From: Platycnemis pennipes
Lineage: Eukaryota > Arthropoda > Insecta > Odonata > Platycnemididae
DNA: 64,000 nucleotides
Direction: 5' to 3'
NCBI GenBank assembly: GCA_933228895.1
Contig: OW121858.1
Span: forward strand, 31,767,859-31,831,858
Shown in pieces: positions 10,151 through 20,356 of the stretch (the first letter of the stretch is position 1; the number at the start of each line of letters is the position of its first letter). The position numbers and the translations under genes were made by a program. The notes beneath the pieces were generated by a model that saw only the letters and a list, made by a program, of their open reading frames with translations, searched no databases and was not told the DNA's origin.

Positions 10151-11440
10151 GACTACAGTATATATCCCACCATGTGATATTTCTGGAGAAATAAACATAT
10201 TATTCAAAATATCTTATGCAAAGATGACTTTATTTTGGGGAGACTGGAACAAATTATTACTCAAGGAGTCTCCGACTTCTAATGGGGGGAAGAGGGGGAA
10301 GCTCAATGAGTGACCTTTGTCGGACCAATCCCACCGATCCTTCCGGCTTGCGGAGAGGGCACAGTGGGTCTTCCCCCTTGGTCACTCCCTAGCCTACGCT
10401 CTAGGCCCTAGCGAGGGGACCCAAACTGGTCCCCGGGAGTGCAAGGAGGTCCAGAGAGGCCCTCTCTTCCCTGGAGAGCCAGCGTGGGACGACCGTCATT
10501 GGGGCCGCAGGACCGGCACCACTCGGAGCTAAGAAGGAGGGACTCGGTTAGCCTCCCCCTCCAAGTGCCCAGCTGCGTCAACTGCGGAGACTCCCGTCTC
10601 TATATCAATCAATGCTCCAGTCAATGGCACACCATTTTAGTACCCCCCCGTTAGGTAAGAAAGACACCAATTATGCCCTTAGTTCTTTCACAAAAAGCAT
10701 CCGTCTTCTCCAACAGGACTCTCCTAGCAACATCCCAACACCCAATCTGATTTATTATTATCACAAAAAAAGCTAGAAACAGGCGACATACCAGGTTTGT
10801 AACACATTATATCACATTTACAAATTATATATTCTTTACATCACTAGTCCCCACAAGATATCTTGCAGACACCTTGATCAACCTTCTCTTCCACAAAAAG
10901 CAGCTGATTGAATCTTCTCTCAAGGATTCTCTTAGCAAGATCACAGGACTAAAAAGTGAACAATCATTATTCTCCTCACGTAAAAAGCTGGCAGTTTGTA
11001 ACATGCCAGGTTTGCAACGCAACTTGCATTCACAAATTACATCAAATCAAACACCCATTACATCAAAACACGCCAATTTTTTGCAATTTCCTTGGAAATG
11101 CAGGCGTTTATGGGAAAGCTCCTAATAGCTTTGTGCTGGTCCCAATAAGGTACCTTAGTGGACACCTATGTTGCTCAGCTCCTCCAAAAAGTAAATAATT
11201 ACTACAATCATGTAAAGTGCTACAAGCTTGCGACACGCCAGGTTTGCAACTGATGAATGACTGTTACAAATTAAATATTTTGTAGATCAAATCACACAAT
11301 TTTTTTTGGATTTATCCTTGGAAACTGGACATTATAGGGGTATGCTCAAGTAGCTTTGATAAAAAGCTGGTCCCCATACGGTACCTTGCGGACATTGCTG
11401 TCATTCTTATTTTTCTCCGAAAAGCAGCTATTTAAATTCT
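10150..11440. repeat. Satellite-like repeat block, copy 1
   Basis: Starting with TGTGATATTTCTGGAGAAATAAA, then a GC-rich leader (10230-10650) and then degenerate monomers of about 225 bp, each marked by a CCAGGTTTG(C/T)AAC box (10789, 11008, 11239) and a TAGCTTTG...CTGGTCCC box. The whole order recurs at 22030-23780. Reading frames in it are repeat translations; no domain is recognised. Confidence 0.8.
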
Positions 11441-11449
11441 CACCACACT

Positions 11450-11844
11450 TCACCATGGAGCCACATATTCGGGACGCCACACCGCAATCCGGTGCGGTTG
11501 CCAGGGCTACCCGAGGGAATATAGCACCCTAGAGGTGGTTGTCTGTTTCGGGTTAGATCGTACGTCTCCGACAGCCCTACGCAGACCCCCACCCCCCTGG
11601 CACTCGCCACCGAACGTATCGGAAGCCGATTGACGGGAGTGGCTAGCTCCCGGCCGCCCGTTTACAGTGAATACGGGGCCGAAGAGGGGTATTGCCCCGT
11701 AGTCCATACCGGGCATCCGACACCCGGCTGGGAACCACGGACCTCACCCTCCAGATCCCCTTCTCCTCCTTACGGGTCTCCGCACACGGCAAGCATGCGG
11801 GTGGATCGCAGGCCAGGTGGTATGGCCGCACACAGACAGTTAAA
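11450..11844. other. GC-rich segment, possible retroelement 3' region
   Basis: GC-rich stretch joining the satellite-like block to the dispersed repeat at 11845. Long overlapping frames exist on both strands, as expected from composition alone. It may be the upstream part of the repeat that carries the TACGACAAGCAGGGATACTG motif. Confidence 0.35.
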
Positions 11845-11990
11845 CCACAAGACTGTCCGGGCTCAACCCTTGTTGGCTCTGGGTTTGTTTTCGGGGTTGT
11901 CTCCCCGCCCTTTCAGTCGCCTCTTACGACAAGCAGGGATACTGCGGGTGTATTCTCAAAGCCCTTACCCGCCAGAGGAAGGGGTAAATG
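11845..11990 (+). repeat. Dispersed repeat with TACGACAAGCAGGGATACTG motif (copy 2)
   Basis: Nearly the same sequence as 6812-6965: CTGTCCGGG-x-TCAACCC, GGGTTTGTTTTCGGGGTTGT, CGCCTCTTACGACAAGCAGG and GGGTGTATTCTCAAAGCCC. The match ends just after CAGAGGAAGG. Same orientation as copy 1. Confidence 0.65.
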
Positions 11991-12130
11991 AATCACGAAT
12001 CTCAAGTGATTTCTCATATTTGACACAAAGTATTTTTTTGTTTTTATCACACGAGAGCTGTGTTTAACATATGTGGCACATCATAAATCTTACGTATTTT
12101 GTGGAAATGAATTTTTACTTTGTTTCATAG

Positions 12131-12256
12131 GATAATTCAGTTCCCAACTTCAAACATCCGGAGCTAAACCAAGAAGAAATTATTCCACCTGCAAAATTGG
12201 ATTCCTTGGCTTCTTCAGCGCCATCCATTAAATCAAAAGTACTCACAGTGTTAGAG
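12131..12256 (+). CDS. Orphan internal coding exon, 42 codons
   Basis: A pyrimidine-rich acceptor (TTTGTTTCATAG) precedes and a strong donor (GAG|GTATGT) follows a stretch of exactly 126 bases that is open throughout in one frame, phase 0 at both ends. The peptide begins DNSVPNFKHPELNQEE and ends KSKVLTVLE, a hydrophilic, acidic and Ser/Pro-rich sequence without a recognised domain. Borders, length and phase together make a genuine exon likely. It lies 285 bases upstream of the tandemly duplicated secreted-protein remnant and is not included in that duplication, so it may be that gene's upstream exon or belong to a separate gene. Confidence 0.5.
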
Positions 12257-12599
12257 GTATGTTCACCCTCATGCCGTTGTGCATAGAATTCAAAGAAACA
12301 CAGTAGCTCAGGGAATATGAAAATAAATTATGAATTTTATTTGAATAGTTTAATTATTGGAAAATTCATTAGTTTTTCGGGACAAATATTTTTTTTGGGG
12401 AAAGTTCCATATATATGGTTTTGATTTCCTTTCGTCTCATCTAAAGCACAGTGTCTTTCTCAATGGACGAGTCATTGTGAAGGTCAACTTTCTTGATATG
12501 TGGAGTATTTTATGACATCTTTTTATTTAAAAAATAGATTGACTTGTCCTGAGAACCAATATCTATTTGAAGGCGCATAAAATGACTTTATAGTAAGAA

Positions 12600-12945
12600 A
12601 TGCGCAAACGTTTATTTGCTAGATACATAATAATTTATTTGAAACCATGGAAATTACGAATTATGTTTAGTTTTATGCGGTTGCTTATTGCCTTTCAGTT
12701 GCTTCCTGTAGCCTCCGCATCCAGAGGGACTGACTTCAATTCGTCTCTGCAAGCCGACTCTTCGCGTTCTACTGATTTCACAACATCACCAGCAATTGAA
12801 CCAGTGACATTGACAACTTCGTCAGCAATAGAAGCAAAAGTGACTGCTACATATTTAGTCATCAAGTCAAATGACACAGGGAACAAGTGACGATGATTTA
12901 GAAGAGGAACGAGTTACTTGCCCTTGACATTCAGGAGACAAGAAG
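12600..12945 (+). pseudogene. Secreted Ser/Thr-rich protein, exon A (copy 1)
   Basis: The frame starting at 12600 has an internal Met from which MFSFMRLLIAFQLLPVASA reads as a classic signal peptide, followed by a Ser/Thr/Asp-rich segment (TDFTTSPAIEP) like a mucin-type linker. The frame stops at about 12888 after a small shift relative to copy 2. A donor-like GTATTA follows at 12946. The protein family is not recognised. It is presumably secreted; function unknown. Confidence 0.45.
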
Positions 12946-13160
12946 GTATTAATGCACTACATGACTGATTAGTTTATTTGTACATAAATCCTACCGCAAA
13001 CTTAAATGAATAACTTCAGTGATGATTCCCGATTACGTTGTTACTTAGATTCAAGCATTAAAATAATGAAATGCCCTTTGCCTTGAAAAAGAAAGATTTT
13101 AAGTCAAAATGCATTGCTCCAACATTGAGAAATATTTAAAAAATATTTTTATTTTTACAG

Positions 13161-13860
13161 ATTCTTTCTAAGGCAACATTAGCCTCTCTTGGCGTTTTAT
13201 CTTTACAGATACTATTTTTATAGACACATTTACTATTTTTATCTTTACCGATTCTTTCAAAGGCAACATTATCCTCTGTTGGCGTTGATCGTTCTTCCGT
13301 CAGAAAAAAATCGAAGGTAGTGGACTCAACGATGTAGAAGTTCTCTTAGAAGATCACCCCTTTTTAGTGAAAGTCTCGAATAAGTATAGGCTACAGCGTG
13401 GCGCAAAAAACATAAAAAATTATTTGAGGAACGTTTGTCGTCTATTAAATTATTCGTACACAGCTAATAAATTGAAAAATTTCACTGAATGTCGCAGTTG
13501 TCTTTTTGACAGCATCCATCACCTTAAGTATTTAAAGAAGTATTTACAAACAGGCGCATCCTTTTGCGCGGTTAAAAATTATGCTCAAAATATGGTTCAG
13601 GTGCTAACATTCGCCAAATCATGGGCAGCAACCGAAAAATGGTCCAGGAAAAGAAAAAAAAGGGGTCGCTCGACTGCAGTGGAATGATTTCCGAAAATCG
13701 AATTCAAGAAAGGTTTCCGAAGAGGACCTTCAACATTTTGCGAGCAAGCATCCTGGAAGAAACTGACTTAGAGAAAGAGCTGGAAGCAGTTAGGAAGATT
13801 GCCGAGATAAATATGGAGGCAGTGGAAGAGGACAGAGTTCTCAAAGGATGGTGCATTTAA
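13161..13860 (+). pseudogene. Secreted-protein remnant, exon B (copy 1): helical, four cysteines
   Basis: A good acceptor (ATTTTTATTTTTACAG) ends at 13160. The frame running from about 13325 contains VKVSNKYRLQRGAKNIK, NVCRLLNYSY, FTECRSCLFDSIHHLK and FCAVKNYAQNMV: amphipathic, Lys-rich, helix-favouring, with four Cys. It ends in a basic KKRGRSTAVE, and a second overlapping frame (13684-13860) continues with an acidic helix (EETDLEKELEAV). Overall a signal peptide plus helical Cys-containing domain resembles a small secreted helical-bundle factor, but no family can be named. Confidence 0.45.
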
Positions 13861-14401
13861 GGGTACGGGACGGGTTGGAATTTGCAGGGAAAAGCAAGTG
13901 AGAGCATCACGCTCAAACGCCAAAGAAACAGTACAAGCAAGGTTCTGAGACCAGAAACGTGGCGGGAGCTTGGAAACGTGGCGGGAACTTGGAAACGTGG
14001 CGGTAGCCCTGCTCCGTGTCGGTAGATTCCACGGGTGCGTCGCATTAACGAGAACAGCCCAGAGAAAGGGGAGTCAAAATGAACATGACGACGGAGGAGG
14101 TTGAAAAGCGGCGCACGTCAAAAGCACAAAACATTACGGTATACAAGTCGCTTGCCAAAAAACCTCGGCAACCGCAGCAGCGCAGGTGGTTGTCGAAAAT
14201 TATATTTGGTTCATCTTTGAAAGTTCCTTAAAAATGAGAAAAAGCCCTAAATTCCAAAAAAAAAACAATATATTCCTCATAAACACAGAAGGAAACCACC
14301 ACAAAAGATTTTCTGAAGACATTAATAAGGACATGAAAAAAAGGGGTATGCGTGTGATATGTGCCACTTCCGTTAGGATGTTAGCATCTACAATATCCAG
14401 T

Positions 14402-14529
14402 AGTAGTATTTAAAGGGTGCGTCGACGGCTGAGGTCATTTTGCACCGCTTGCTAATCTATTTTTTTCAATATTTATGAATAAATCATAAAACTTACATTT
14501 CACGGTTTTTTTCTGAATATGCTGAAGTA
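14402..14529 (-). pseudogene. I-clade LINE 3' end only (copy inside duplication unit 1)
   Basis: The minus strand carries the family's terminal box (GGTGCAAAATGACCTCAGCC ... GCACCC) and about 110 bases of 3' UTR, then breaks at the duplication junction at about 14529. No coding part remains. Confidence 0.8.
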
Positions 14530-14578
14530 GACTTGTCCTGAGAACGAATATCTATTTGAAGGCGCATAACATGACTTT

Positions 14579-14935
14579 TTGGTACAAATGCGCAAACATT
14601 TGTTTGCTAGATACATTTTAATTTGTTTGAAACCATGGAAATTACGAATTATGTTTAGTTTTATGCGGTTGCTTATTGCCTTTCAGTTGCTTCCTGTAGC
14701 CTCCGCATCGAGAGGGACTGACTTCAATTCGTCTCCGCAAGCCGACTCATCGCGTTCTACTGATTTCACAACATCACCAGCAATTGAACCAGTGACATTG
14801 ACAACTTCGTCAGCAATAGAAGCAAAAGTGACAGCTACATATTTACAGTCATCAAGTCAAATGACACAGGGAACAAGTGACGATGATTATGAAGAGGAAC
14901 GAGTTACTTGCCCTTGACATTCAGGAGACAAGAAG
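14579..14935 (+). pseudogene. Secreted Ser/Thr-rich protein, exon A (copy 2)
   Basis: Near-identical to 12600-12945, with the same signal peptide and Ser/Thr-rich region; here the frame runs further, ending DDDYEEERVTCP before a stop at about 14915. The donor at 14936 reads GTTTTA and is weaker than in copy 1. Whether translation stops before the intron in the living gene, or the stop is a shared defect, cannot be decided from two copies. Confidence 0.45.
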
Positions 14936-15149
14936 GTTTTAATGCACTACATGACTGATTAGTTTATTTGTAATTAAACCCTACCGCAAACTTAAATGAT
15001 AACTTCAGTGATGATTGCCGATTACGTTGTTACTTAGATTCAAGCATTAAAATGATTAAATGCCCTTTGCCTTGAAAAAGAAAGATATTAGGTCAAAATG
15101 CATTGCTCCTAAATTGATAAATATTTAAAAAATATTTTTATTTTTACAG

Positions 15150-16024
15150 ATTCTTTCAAAGGCAATATTAGCCTTTGTTGGCGTTGATTCGGTCAGAAAA
15201 AAAAATCGAAGCTAGTGATCTCAACGATGTAGAAGTTCTCTTAGAGGATCACCCCTTTGTAGTGAAAGTCTCGAATCAGTATAGGCTACAGCGTGGCGCA
15301 AAGAACATAAAAAATTATTTGAGGAACGTTTGTCCTCTATTAAACTATTCGTACACAGCTAATAACTTGAAAAATTTCACTGAATGTGAAGTGGTGTGGT
15401 GGTCTTTTTGTGGTCTTGTGTGTCTTCAAGTGGTCTTATTGACAGCATCCATCACCTAGAGTATTTAGAGAAGTATTTACAAACAGGCGAATCCTTTTGC
15501 TCGGTTAAAAATTATGCTCAAAATATGGTTCAGCTGCTAACATTCACCAAATCATGGGCAGTAAGCGAAACATGGTCCAGGAAAAGAAAAAATAGAGGTC
15601 GCTCGACTGCAGTGGAATGATTTCCGAAAATCGAATTCAAGAAAGGTTTCCGAAGAGGACCTTCAACATTTTGCGAGCAAGCATCCTGGACGAAACTGAC
15701 TTAGAGAAAGAGCTGGAAGCAGTTACGAAGATTGCCGAGATAAATATGGAGGCAGTGGAAGAGGACATAGAGTTCCTAAAGGATGGTGCACTTAAGGGTA
15801 CGAGAGTGGTTGGAATTTGCAGGGAAAAGGAAGTGAGAGCATCACGCTCAAACGCCAAAGAAACAGTACATACAAGCAAGGTCCTGAGACTAGAAACGTG
15901 GCGGGAGCTCGGAAACGTGGCGGGAGCTTGGCACCGTGTCGTTAGATTCCACGGGTGCGTCGCTTTAACGAGAACAGCCCATAGAAAGGGGATTCATAAT
16001 GAACATGACGACGGAGGAGGTTGA
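15150..16024 (+). pseudogene. Secreted-protein remnant, exon B (copy 2)
   Basis: The acceptor TATTTTTACAG ends at 15149. The helical region is kept (QYRLQRGAKNIKNYLRNVC, SIHHLEYLEKYLQTGESFC), but a T/G-rich insertion of about 50 bases (near 15388-15436, GTGGTGTGGTGGTC) breaks the frame where copy 1 has the Cys-x2-Cys. A downstream frame (15617-16024) is longer than in copy 1 and reads ENRIQERFPKRTFNILRA followed by an acidic helix and a basic tail. Better preserved in parts than copy 1. Confidence 0.45.
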
Positions 16025-16337
16025 GAAAGCGGCGCACGTCAAAAGCACAAAACATTACGGTATACAAGTCGCTTGCCAAAAACCTCGGCAACCGCAGCAG
16101 CTCAGGTGGTTGTCGAAAATTAAATTTGGTTCCTGTTTGACAGTTACTTTAAAGTGAGAAAAAGTCCTAAATATAGTCCAAAGAGATCCAAACAATATAT
16201 TCCTTATTAACACCGAAGGAAACCACTACAAAAGATTTTTTGAAGATATTAATGAGGACTTGAAAAAAGGGGTATGCGTACTATGTGTGCCACTTCCGTT
16301 AGGATGTTAGCATCTACAATATCCAGTAGTATTTAAA

Positions 16338-16862
16338 GGGTGCGTCGACGGCTGAGGTCATTTTGCACCGCTTGCTAATCTATTTTTTTAAATATTTATG
16401 AATACATCATAAAACTTACATTTCACGGTTTTTGTTTCCGGAATATGCTGAGATTGAAACTGTGAAATTAACGTAAATAGGTATTGTTTTAAAATTTTTT
16501 ATTTTTATTAATAATGCTTGTGCGGCGTAAAAAGCTTATGACTTTGGTTATTTCGTGTGATTTATCACCAAGGATCCGATCTAAATCTCCCCGGATGTCT
16601 ACTCTTTCACGAGAAGCTCGATACACTCTACACTCCGTCAGGATGTGCCTAATGGTGGGAGGAGAGTCGCAATCATCACATCTAGGTTGAATTTTCTCGC
16701 GCGTAAACCGGTAGGAGTGCGTTAGAGTACATTGCCCTATTCTCAACCTTGTGATGGCGACTTCCTCCCTGCGAACACTCCGGACAGAAGTGTCCCACGC
16801 TGACACATCGGATTTTTTTGCTCGGAGTTTATTGTTCGTAGTCTTTTCCTAGAAATCCTTCC
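16338..16862 (-). pseudogene. I-clade LINE C-terminus and 3' end
   Basis: The minus-strand frame (16489-16806) encodes SAWDTSVRSVRREEVAITRL, GQCTLTHSYRFTREK, CDDCDSPPTIRHILTEC and a final LRRTSIINKNKKF. It is the best-preserved tail of this family in the window. The 3' UTR and terminal GGTGCAAAATGACC box lie at 16338-16488, followed by an ACT-type tail. Confidence 0.85.
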
Positions 16863-17253
16863 ACAACATCCAGCCGTAAAGACATGGAGACACGCAATAA
16901 GTTGGTCACGTCTTCAAAGCACACGGAACAAACAGTCGAAGGCTTACTACCGATTAAGAGTTAATGAAGAGGCTGTAGCTAATTATCAAGCTGTTCGGGC
17001 CCTCACTGACGGAAATGAGATTTCCAGCAGTATAACTGACTAATTGGAAAATCCTGAGAAAAGATTTAATGAAATAATAACAGCTCGTACAACACTTTTG
17101 GGAACTGAACACTTTCAAAGTTTCCCCGAAGCAGACGAGGCCAAGCGAATCATTGAAAATAGCTTAGGCGAGAATTTCCCATTGACTCCAGGGCAATACT
17201 CAGAACTTCAAACATTGTATGATAACACACATCACCTTCCTTCCCCGAATTGA
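16856..17253 (+). pseudogene. Unclassified open frame with one stop
   Basis: One plus frame stays open for about 130 codons apart from a TAA at about 17041. It contains KQSKAYYRLRVNEEAVANYQ, then after the stop ENPEKRFNEIITARTTLLG and EADEAKRIIENSLGENF, and ends PSPN at 17253. Composition is that of a real protein, helical and charged. No family recognised; it could be part of a retroelement or a host exon. It lies between an I-clade LINE and a CAGGG-type DNA element. Confidence 0.35.
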
Positions 17254-17352
17254 CACCGGTAGGAAAAGCTGAAGTGGTCTCTTCCTCCTTATACCGAAGA
17301 TGCGATTTGTGACAACATTTGGCTGCTGACACCAAAGGCGAGAACCCACAAC

Positions 17353-17925
17353 AGGGTTTAGAGGAGTTTTCATTTTCCCTCACTTTTCCAGGATTTCCAG
17401 ACCATTATTAGTGATTTTTCCCTGACTTTTGAGCGCCTGAAAACTACCAAGATTTCGGTCATTTTTTGAGATAAAAGTGGTATTGAAGAAGCAAAGAAGT
17501 CTAAACTTATGAAAAATTGTAGGTTTATTATCATATTAATCGTACGAACTTCCAGTAATAAGAGATCAACAACTTATAAGTCAACAAAATAAAAATTATC
17601 ATTCCTTACATTGATATGCCTTCAGAAAGGGTTTTAAATGCAGAAAAATATATGCAAAGAAGGCTAACCTGGCTTTTCCTTCAAACCAGATGTCATGTTA
17701 AAGTAGCTCTTTGAATCAATCTTGATTTTTTCTTCCTCACATCCTTCTACAAATTTGGCTAAGTGAAATCAAATTTGACTGAGAATAAATTTTTTGTCAC
17801 CAGAGGGACAAAGCGAAGCATTCCTGGCGAAATCGCTAGCGAATGAAAATGCGCACACCTTTCGCCAATCTATTCACCAAATCATGCAGGCTATAGCCAG
17901 AAAGAACCAGAATAGAGCCCACAAT
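17353..17925 (+). mobile_element. CAGGG-type nonautonomous DNA element, copy 1 (3' truncated)
   Basis: Begins CAGGGTTTAGAGGAG and follows the family's order: CCCTGACTTTT repeats, TAAACTTATGAAAAATTGT, CTTTTCCTTCAAACC, GAGGGACAAAGCGAAGC, GCTATAGCCAGAAAGAACC. It loses similarity at about 17925, before the right end, and is followed by a LINE fragment. No coding capacity. Confidence 0.75.
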
Positions 17926-17975
17926 TATGTGCGCAGCTTAGATCACCAAGCGGGGCCGAGTCTTCACAGTAGTTC

Positions 17976-18891
17976 TTGAAGATGATCTTAATATACATTA
18001 ATGATCTATGTAATCTAAATTTAAAAGGTAAATTAACTTCTTTTGCAGATGACATAGCTGTGACTTATTCAGGTCTGACCTGGGAAGAGGTACAGCAAGA
18101 CATGCAATCTGATGTTAATCTAATTAGTAAATGGTTTGTAACTAACAAACTTGTATTAAGTGAAAAAGCAAAAATTGTATGCTTCAATAATTGTAATCGT
18201 CTCTCCATTGATTGTGAAGTTGTGTACCATTCTTCCACGTGTAACAATGTAAGTTGTAGTGACTGTTTTATACTGGAACGGGTTAAAGAATACAAATATT
18301 TAGGTGTAATGATTGATGAACAATTAAAATGGGAACAACACATTAATAAAGTCTCAAATAAGTTGAAAAATTGTAAAATCAAATTCTATTTCCTCCAAAA
18401 CAAGTGCACTTTAAACTTTATGTACAATATCTATTATGCCTTTGTTTACTCTACGATAAACTATGGTATCATAAGCTGGAGGAGTGCTTTGAAAATTACA
18501 ATCAAACGGGCAGAAACAGCTCAAAAAGCAATCGTACGAATAATAGCCAGAGTAGGTCACCCTCCTTCCCATTATTCTTGCACCTGCAGATACTTCCCTT
18601 AACACACTTATACATGTACAAGGTGCCAAGGCTATTCTACCTTCGTAGTGGAAATAACACCAAAGTCTTGGATAAGCCTCACTCTTATAACCTGAGGACT
18701 AACATTTCTTGCGTCGTGTACCCAAACGAAATACATCCCAATTCAAAAGATGCCATCTTTACTTGGGGCCAAAAATTTTCAATAGCTTGCCACAGAGTAT
18801 CCGAGATACTATATATACACTTCAAAACTTTTTCGAAGGAAGAAAAATCTGGCTATTCACGAGAGAATACATAAATATAGAGGTAATCTAG
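17976..18891 (+). pseudogene. CR1-like LINE reverse transcriptase, 3' half
   Basis: The frame from 17976 contains YINDLCN and the catalytic SFADDIAV (the FADD box of non-LTR reverse transcriptases), then NKLVLSEKAK, KYLGVMIDEQLKWEQHINKV and YSTINYGIISW, the normal order of the palm and thumb. After a shift near 18560 other frames give PHSYNLRTN and, at 18709-18891, FNSLPQSIRDTIYTLQNFF and the C-terminus. Upstream RT motifs and the endonuclease are missing. Frameshifts make it inactive. Confidence 0.85.
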
Positions 18892-19191
18892 TAGTTGTTA
18901 TAAATATTTATCCTGTGTTGTAATGCCTTAAAGCAAACTATAACTGTGATTATATTGTCCATATAGAAAGTTCCATAATACTACAAGTAATTTCTTGTAA
19001 CAGTGTCATTTTATGTTCAATTGGTGACATTTGTTTTATGAGCATGTAAGCCAGTGTTGCTATACGTGTGATTTGAAGGTGAACCCAACATCAGGCAAGT
19101 GCCTTCGGGTTCAACTAAAGCTCCAAAATTCTTGTTGTATCATTTTTTGTATTATTATAACTTGCTGGAGCAATAAAATATTATCAAAAAA
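18892..19191 (+). mobile_element. 3' UTR and end of the CR1-like LINE
   Basis: Non-coding sequence follows the RT tail, with an AATAAA at about 19173 and a short A-run ending near 19191. Sequence from 19193 onward matches the inside of the ORF1 fragment at 10098, so this end marks an insertion or a rearrangement between two copies of the family. Confidence 0.55.
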
Positions 19192-19192
19192 A

Positions 19193-19232
19193 TGAGAAGT
19201 TGGAGCCAATGAAAAAAGTGACTTCAGCCACC
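19193..19232 (+). repeat. Short ORF1 fragment matching 10098-10137
   Basis: GAGAAGTTGGAGCC-x-(A/T)TGAAAAAAGTGAC and the following bases match the coiled-coil end of the CR1-like ORF1 at 10098. The match fades after about 40 bases. Confidence 0.5.
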
Positions 19233-19632
19233 ATTCCAAGTTTCTCGGGAGTTGCTGAATGGAAGTGAAACCTTCATCTTGTGTAACGTGTGCAGTGCAT
19301 AAAAGAAATGGTTTCGAGGTGCATTGTGATCTTGAAGGTAACAATATCACGAAACATGAGCAGCACCGTGAGAACTCGCGTATTAAACAAAGACGGGCGG
19401 CCGTCGAAATATACGTGGCGAAATCCAAATATTGAGGACAATTGAAGGCTGCGCTGCGAAGGGCTGCCGTGCAACAGTGGGGAGAATATTGGAGGGGCAA
19501 TAATAACAAACTAAAACCATGGCGTTTTAGTTTGTTGTTAGTTAAACAAGAGATAAACATGGCGTTTATGATTGCTCCTTCTCCATCCGGACTTCACGGA
19601 GGGAAGAAGACGTCATTTCCCGTCTAAGAATC

Positions 19633-20009
19633 CTACAGAATCGATAAATGTATACACTGACGCAACGCCCAGACAGGGCGTTGTAGTGATACCCCAGTGG
19701 GAAATATCAAGACAATTTGACGTGCCACAAGACTGGCACATTAACGCTATTGAGTTATATGCAGCACTATGTGGTCTGCAAGAATGTATTTTGCTTCTTA
19801 ACGATATTGGACTAAGTAATATTCATGTAAATATGTTTCTGGACAACCAGACAGCTCTGTATAACCTAAAACGTGGCAACGGCTTGTTATTCCGGACCCA
19901 CGACATATTATGTAACATGTATTTACGAATAAATAAAGATGTACTGTCACAAATCGTGACCTGGTCCTACGTCCCGTCCGACGAGCCCTCTCGGGCGGTG
20001 CCTCCCTGA
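19633..20009 (+). pseudogene. RNase H-like domain of a retroelement (DIRS-like or related)
   Basis: The frame shows the four acidic landmarks of a retroelement RNase H: INVYTDATPRQGVVVIP (Asp), HINAIELYAAL (Glu), NMFLDNQTALYNLKRGN (Asp) and a C-terminal SYVPSDEPSR (Asp). The DATP start, INAIEL and DNQTA spacing differ from the Ty3/gypsy copy at 20.9 kb and are closer to tyrosine-recombinase (DIRS) elements and to pararetroviruses. No RT or recombinase is attached. It ends in PSRAVPP at TGA 20007-20009. The upstream start is unclear; the domain begins near 19633. Confidence 0.55.
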
Positions 20010-20187
20010 ATCTATGCGCGCGCGGCCATATTTGTGGTCGCCGGGTATATATTCCGGGGAGCGCCGACCGAACGGCGAGTCGTGAAAAGGTATTTGGGCG
20101 GATCGGGGCGTGGGGCCAGCAGCAATTACGTAACACCATTGCTTTATAACGCACTCTAACCTCTTAACATATGATAATGTAATGCCC

Positions 20188-20356
20188 CGCTGTGACGAGT
20201 AAGACACATTCAAACAGTGTGTGTAAAATACAAAGACGCGCGCGAAAATCTGGGTATAAGAGGAAACTTGAAGAAAATACTTGGAGATGACCCCAAAATT
20301 CTAGGTTGTGTAACACGGTTTTTAAAAGAAATTAATCTTTTCAATGCGGTATAAAG
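20188..20356 (+). pseudogene. I-clade LINE C-terminal fragment, plus orientation
   Basis: Reads VRHIQTVCVKYKDAREN, then GDDPKILGCVTRFLKEINLF and stops at TAA 20354-20356. It matches the tail of the 5.5 kb copy (IRHILTEC...GDDPNVI...FLKETEIF) position by position, but lies on the opposite strand from the other five fragments and is more diverged. Confidence 0.7.

Larger units (their letters stand above)
12541..16440. repeat. Tandem duplication, two units of about 1.9-2.0 kb
   Basis: GACTTGTCCTGAGAAC at 12541 recurs at 14530, and similarity continues through the two-exon gene remnant, a basic C-terminal region and the 3' end of a minus-strand I-clade LINE (GGGTGCGTCGACGGCTGAGG at 14416 and 16338). 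The left offset is 1989 and the right offset 1922, so small indels have accumulated. The first unit ends inside the LINE 3' UTR (about 14529), while the second continues into LINE coding sequence, so the breakpoint lies in the LINE. Introns are kept in both units, so this is a DNA-level duplication and not a retrocopy. Confidence 0.9.

Noticed and set aside
10317..10654. Zinc-finger-like protein in the satellite-like block
   Set aside because: Cys and His positions do not follow C2H2 spacing, and frames change between the two copies.
19111..19560. 149-codon minus-strand frame rich in Leu, Ser and Cys
   Set aside because: Antisense to LINE 3' UTR and ORF1 debris; no domain and no conserved neighbour.
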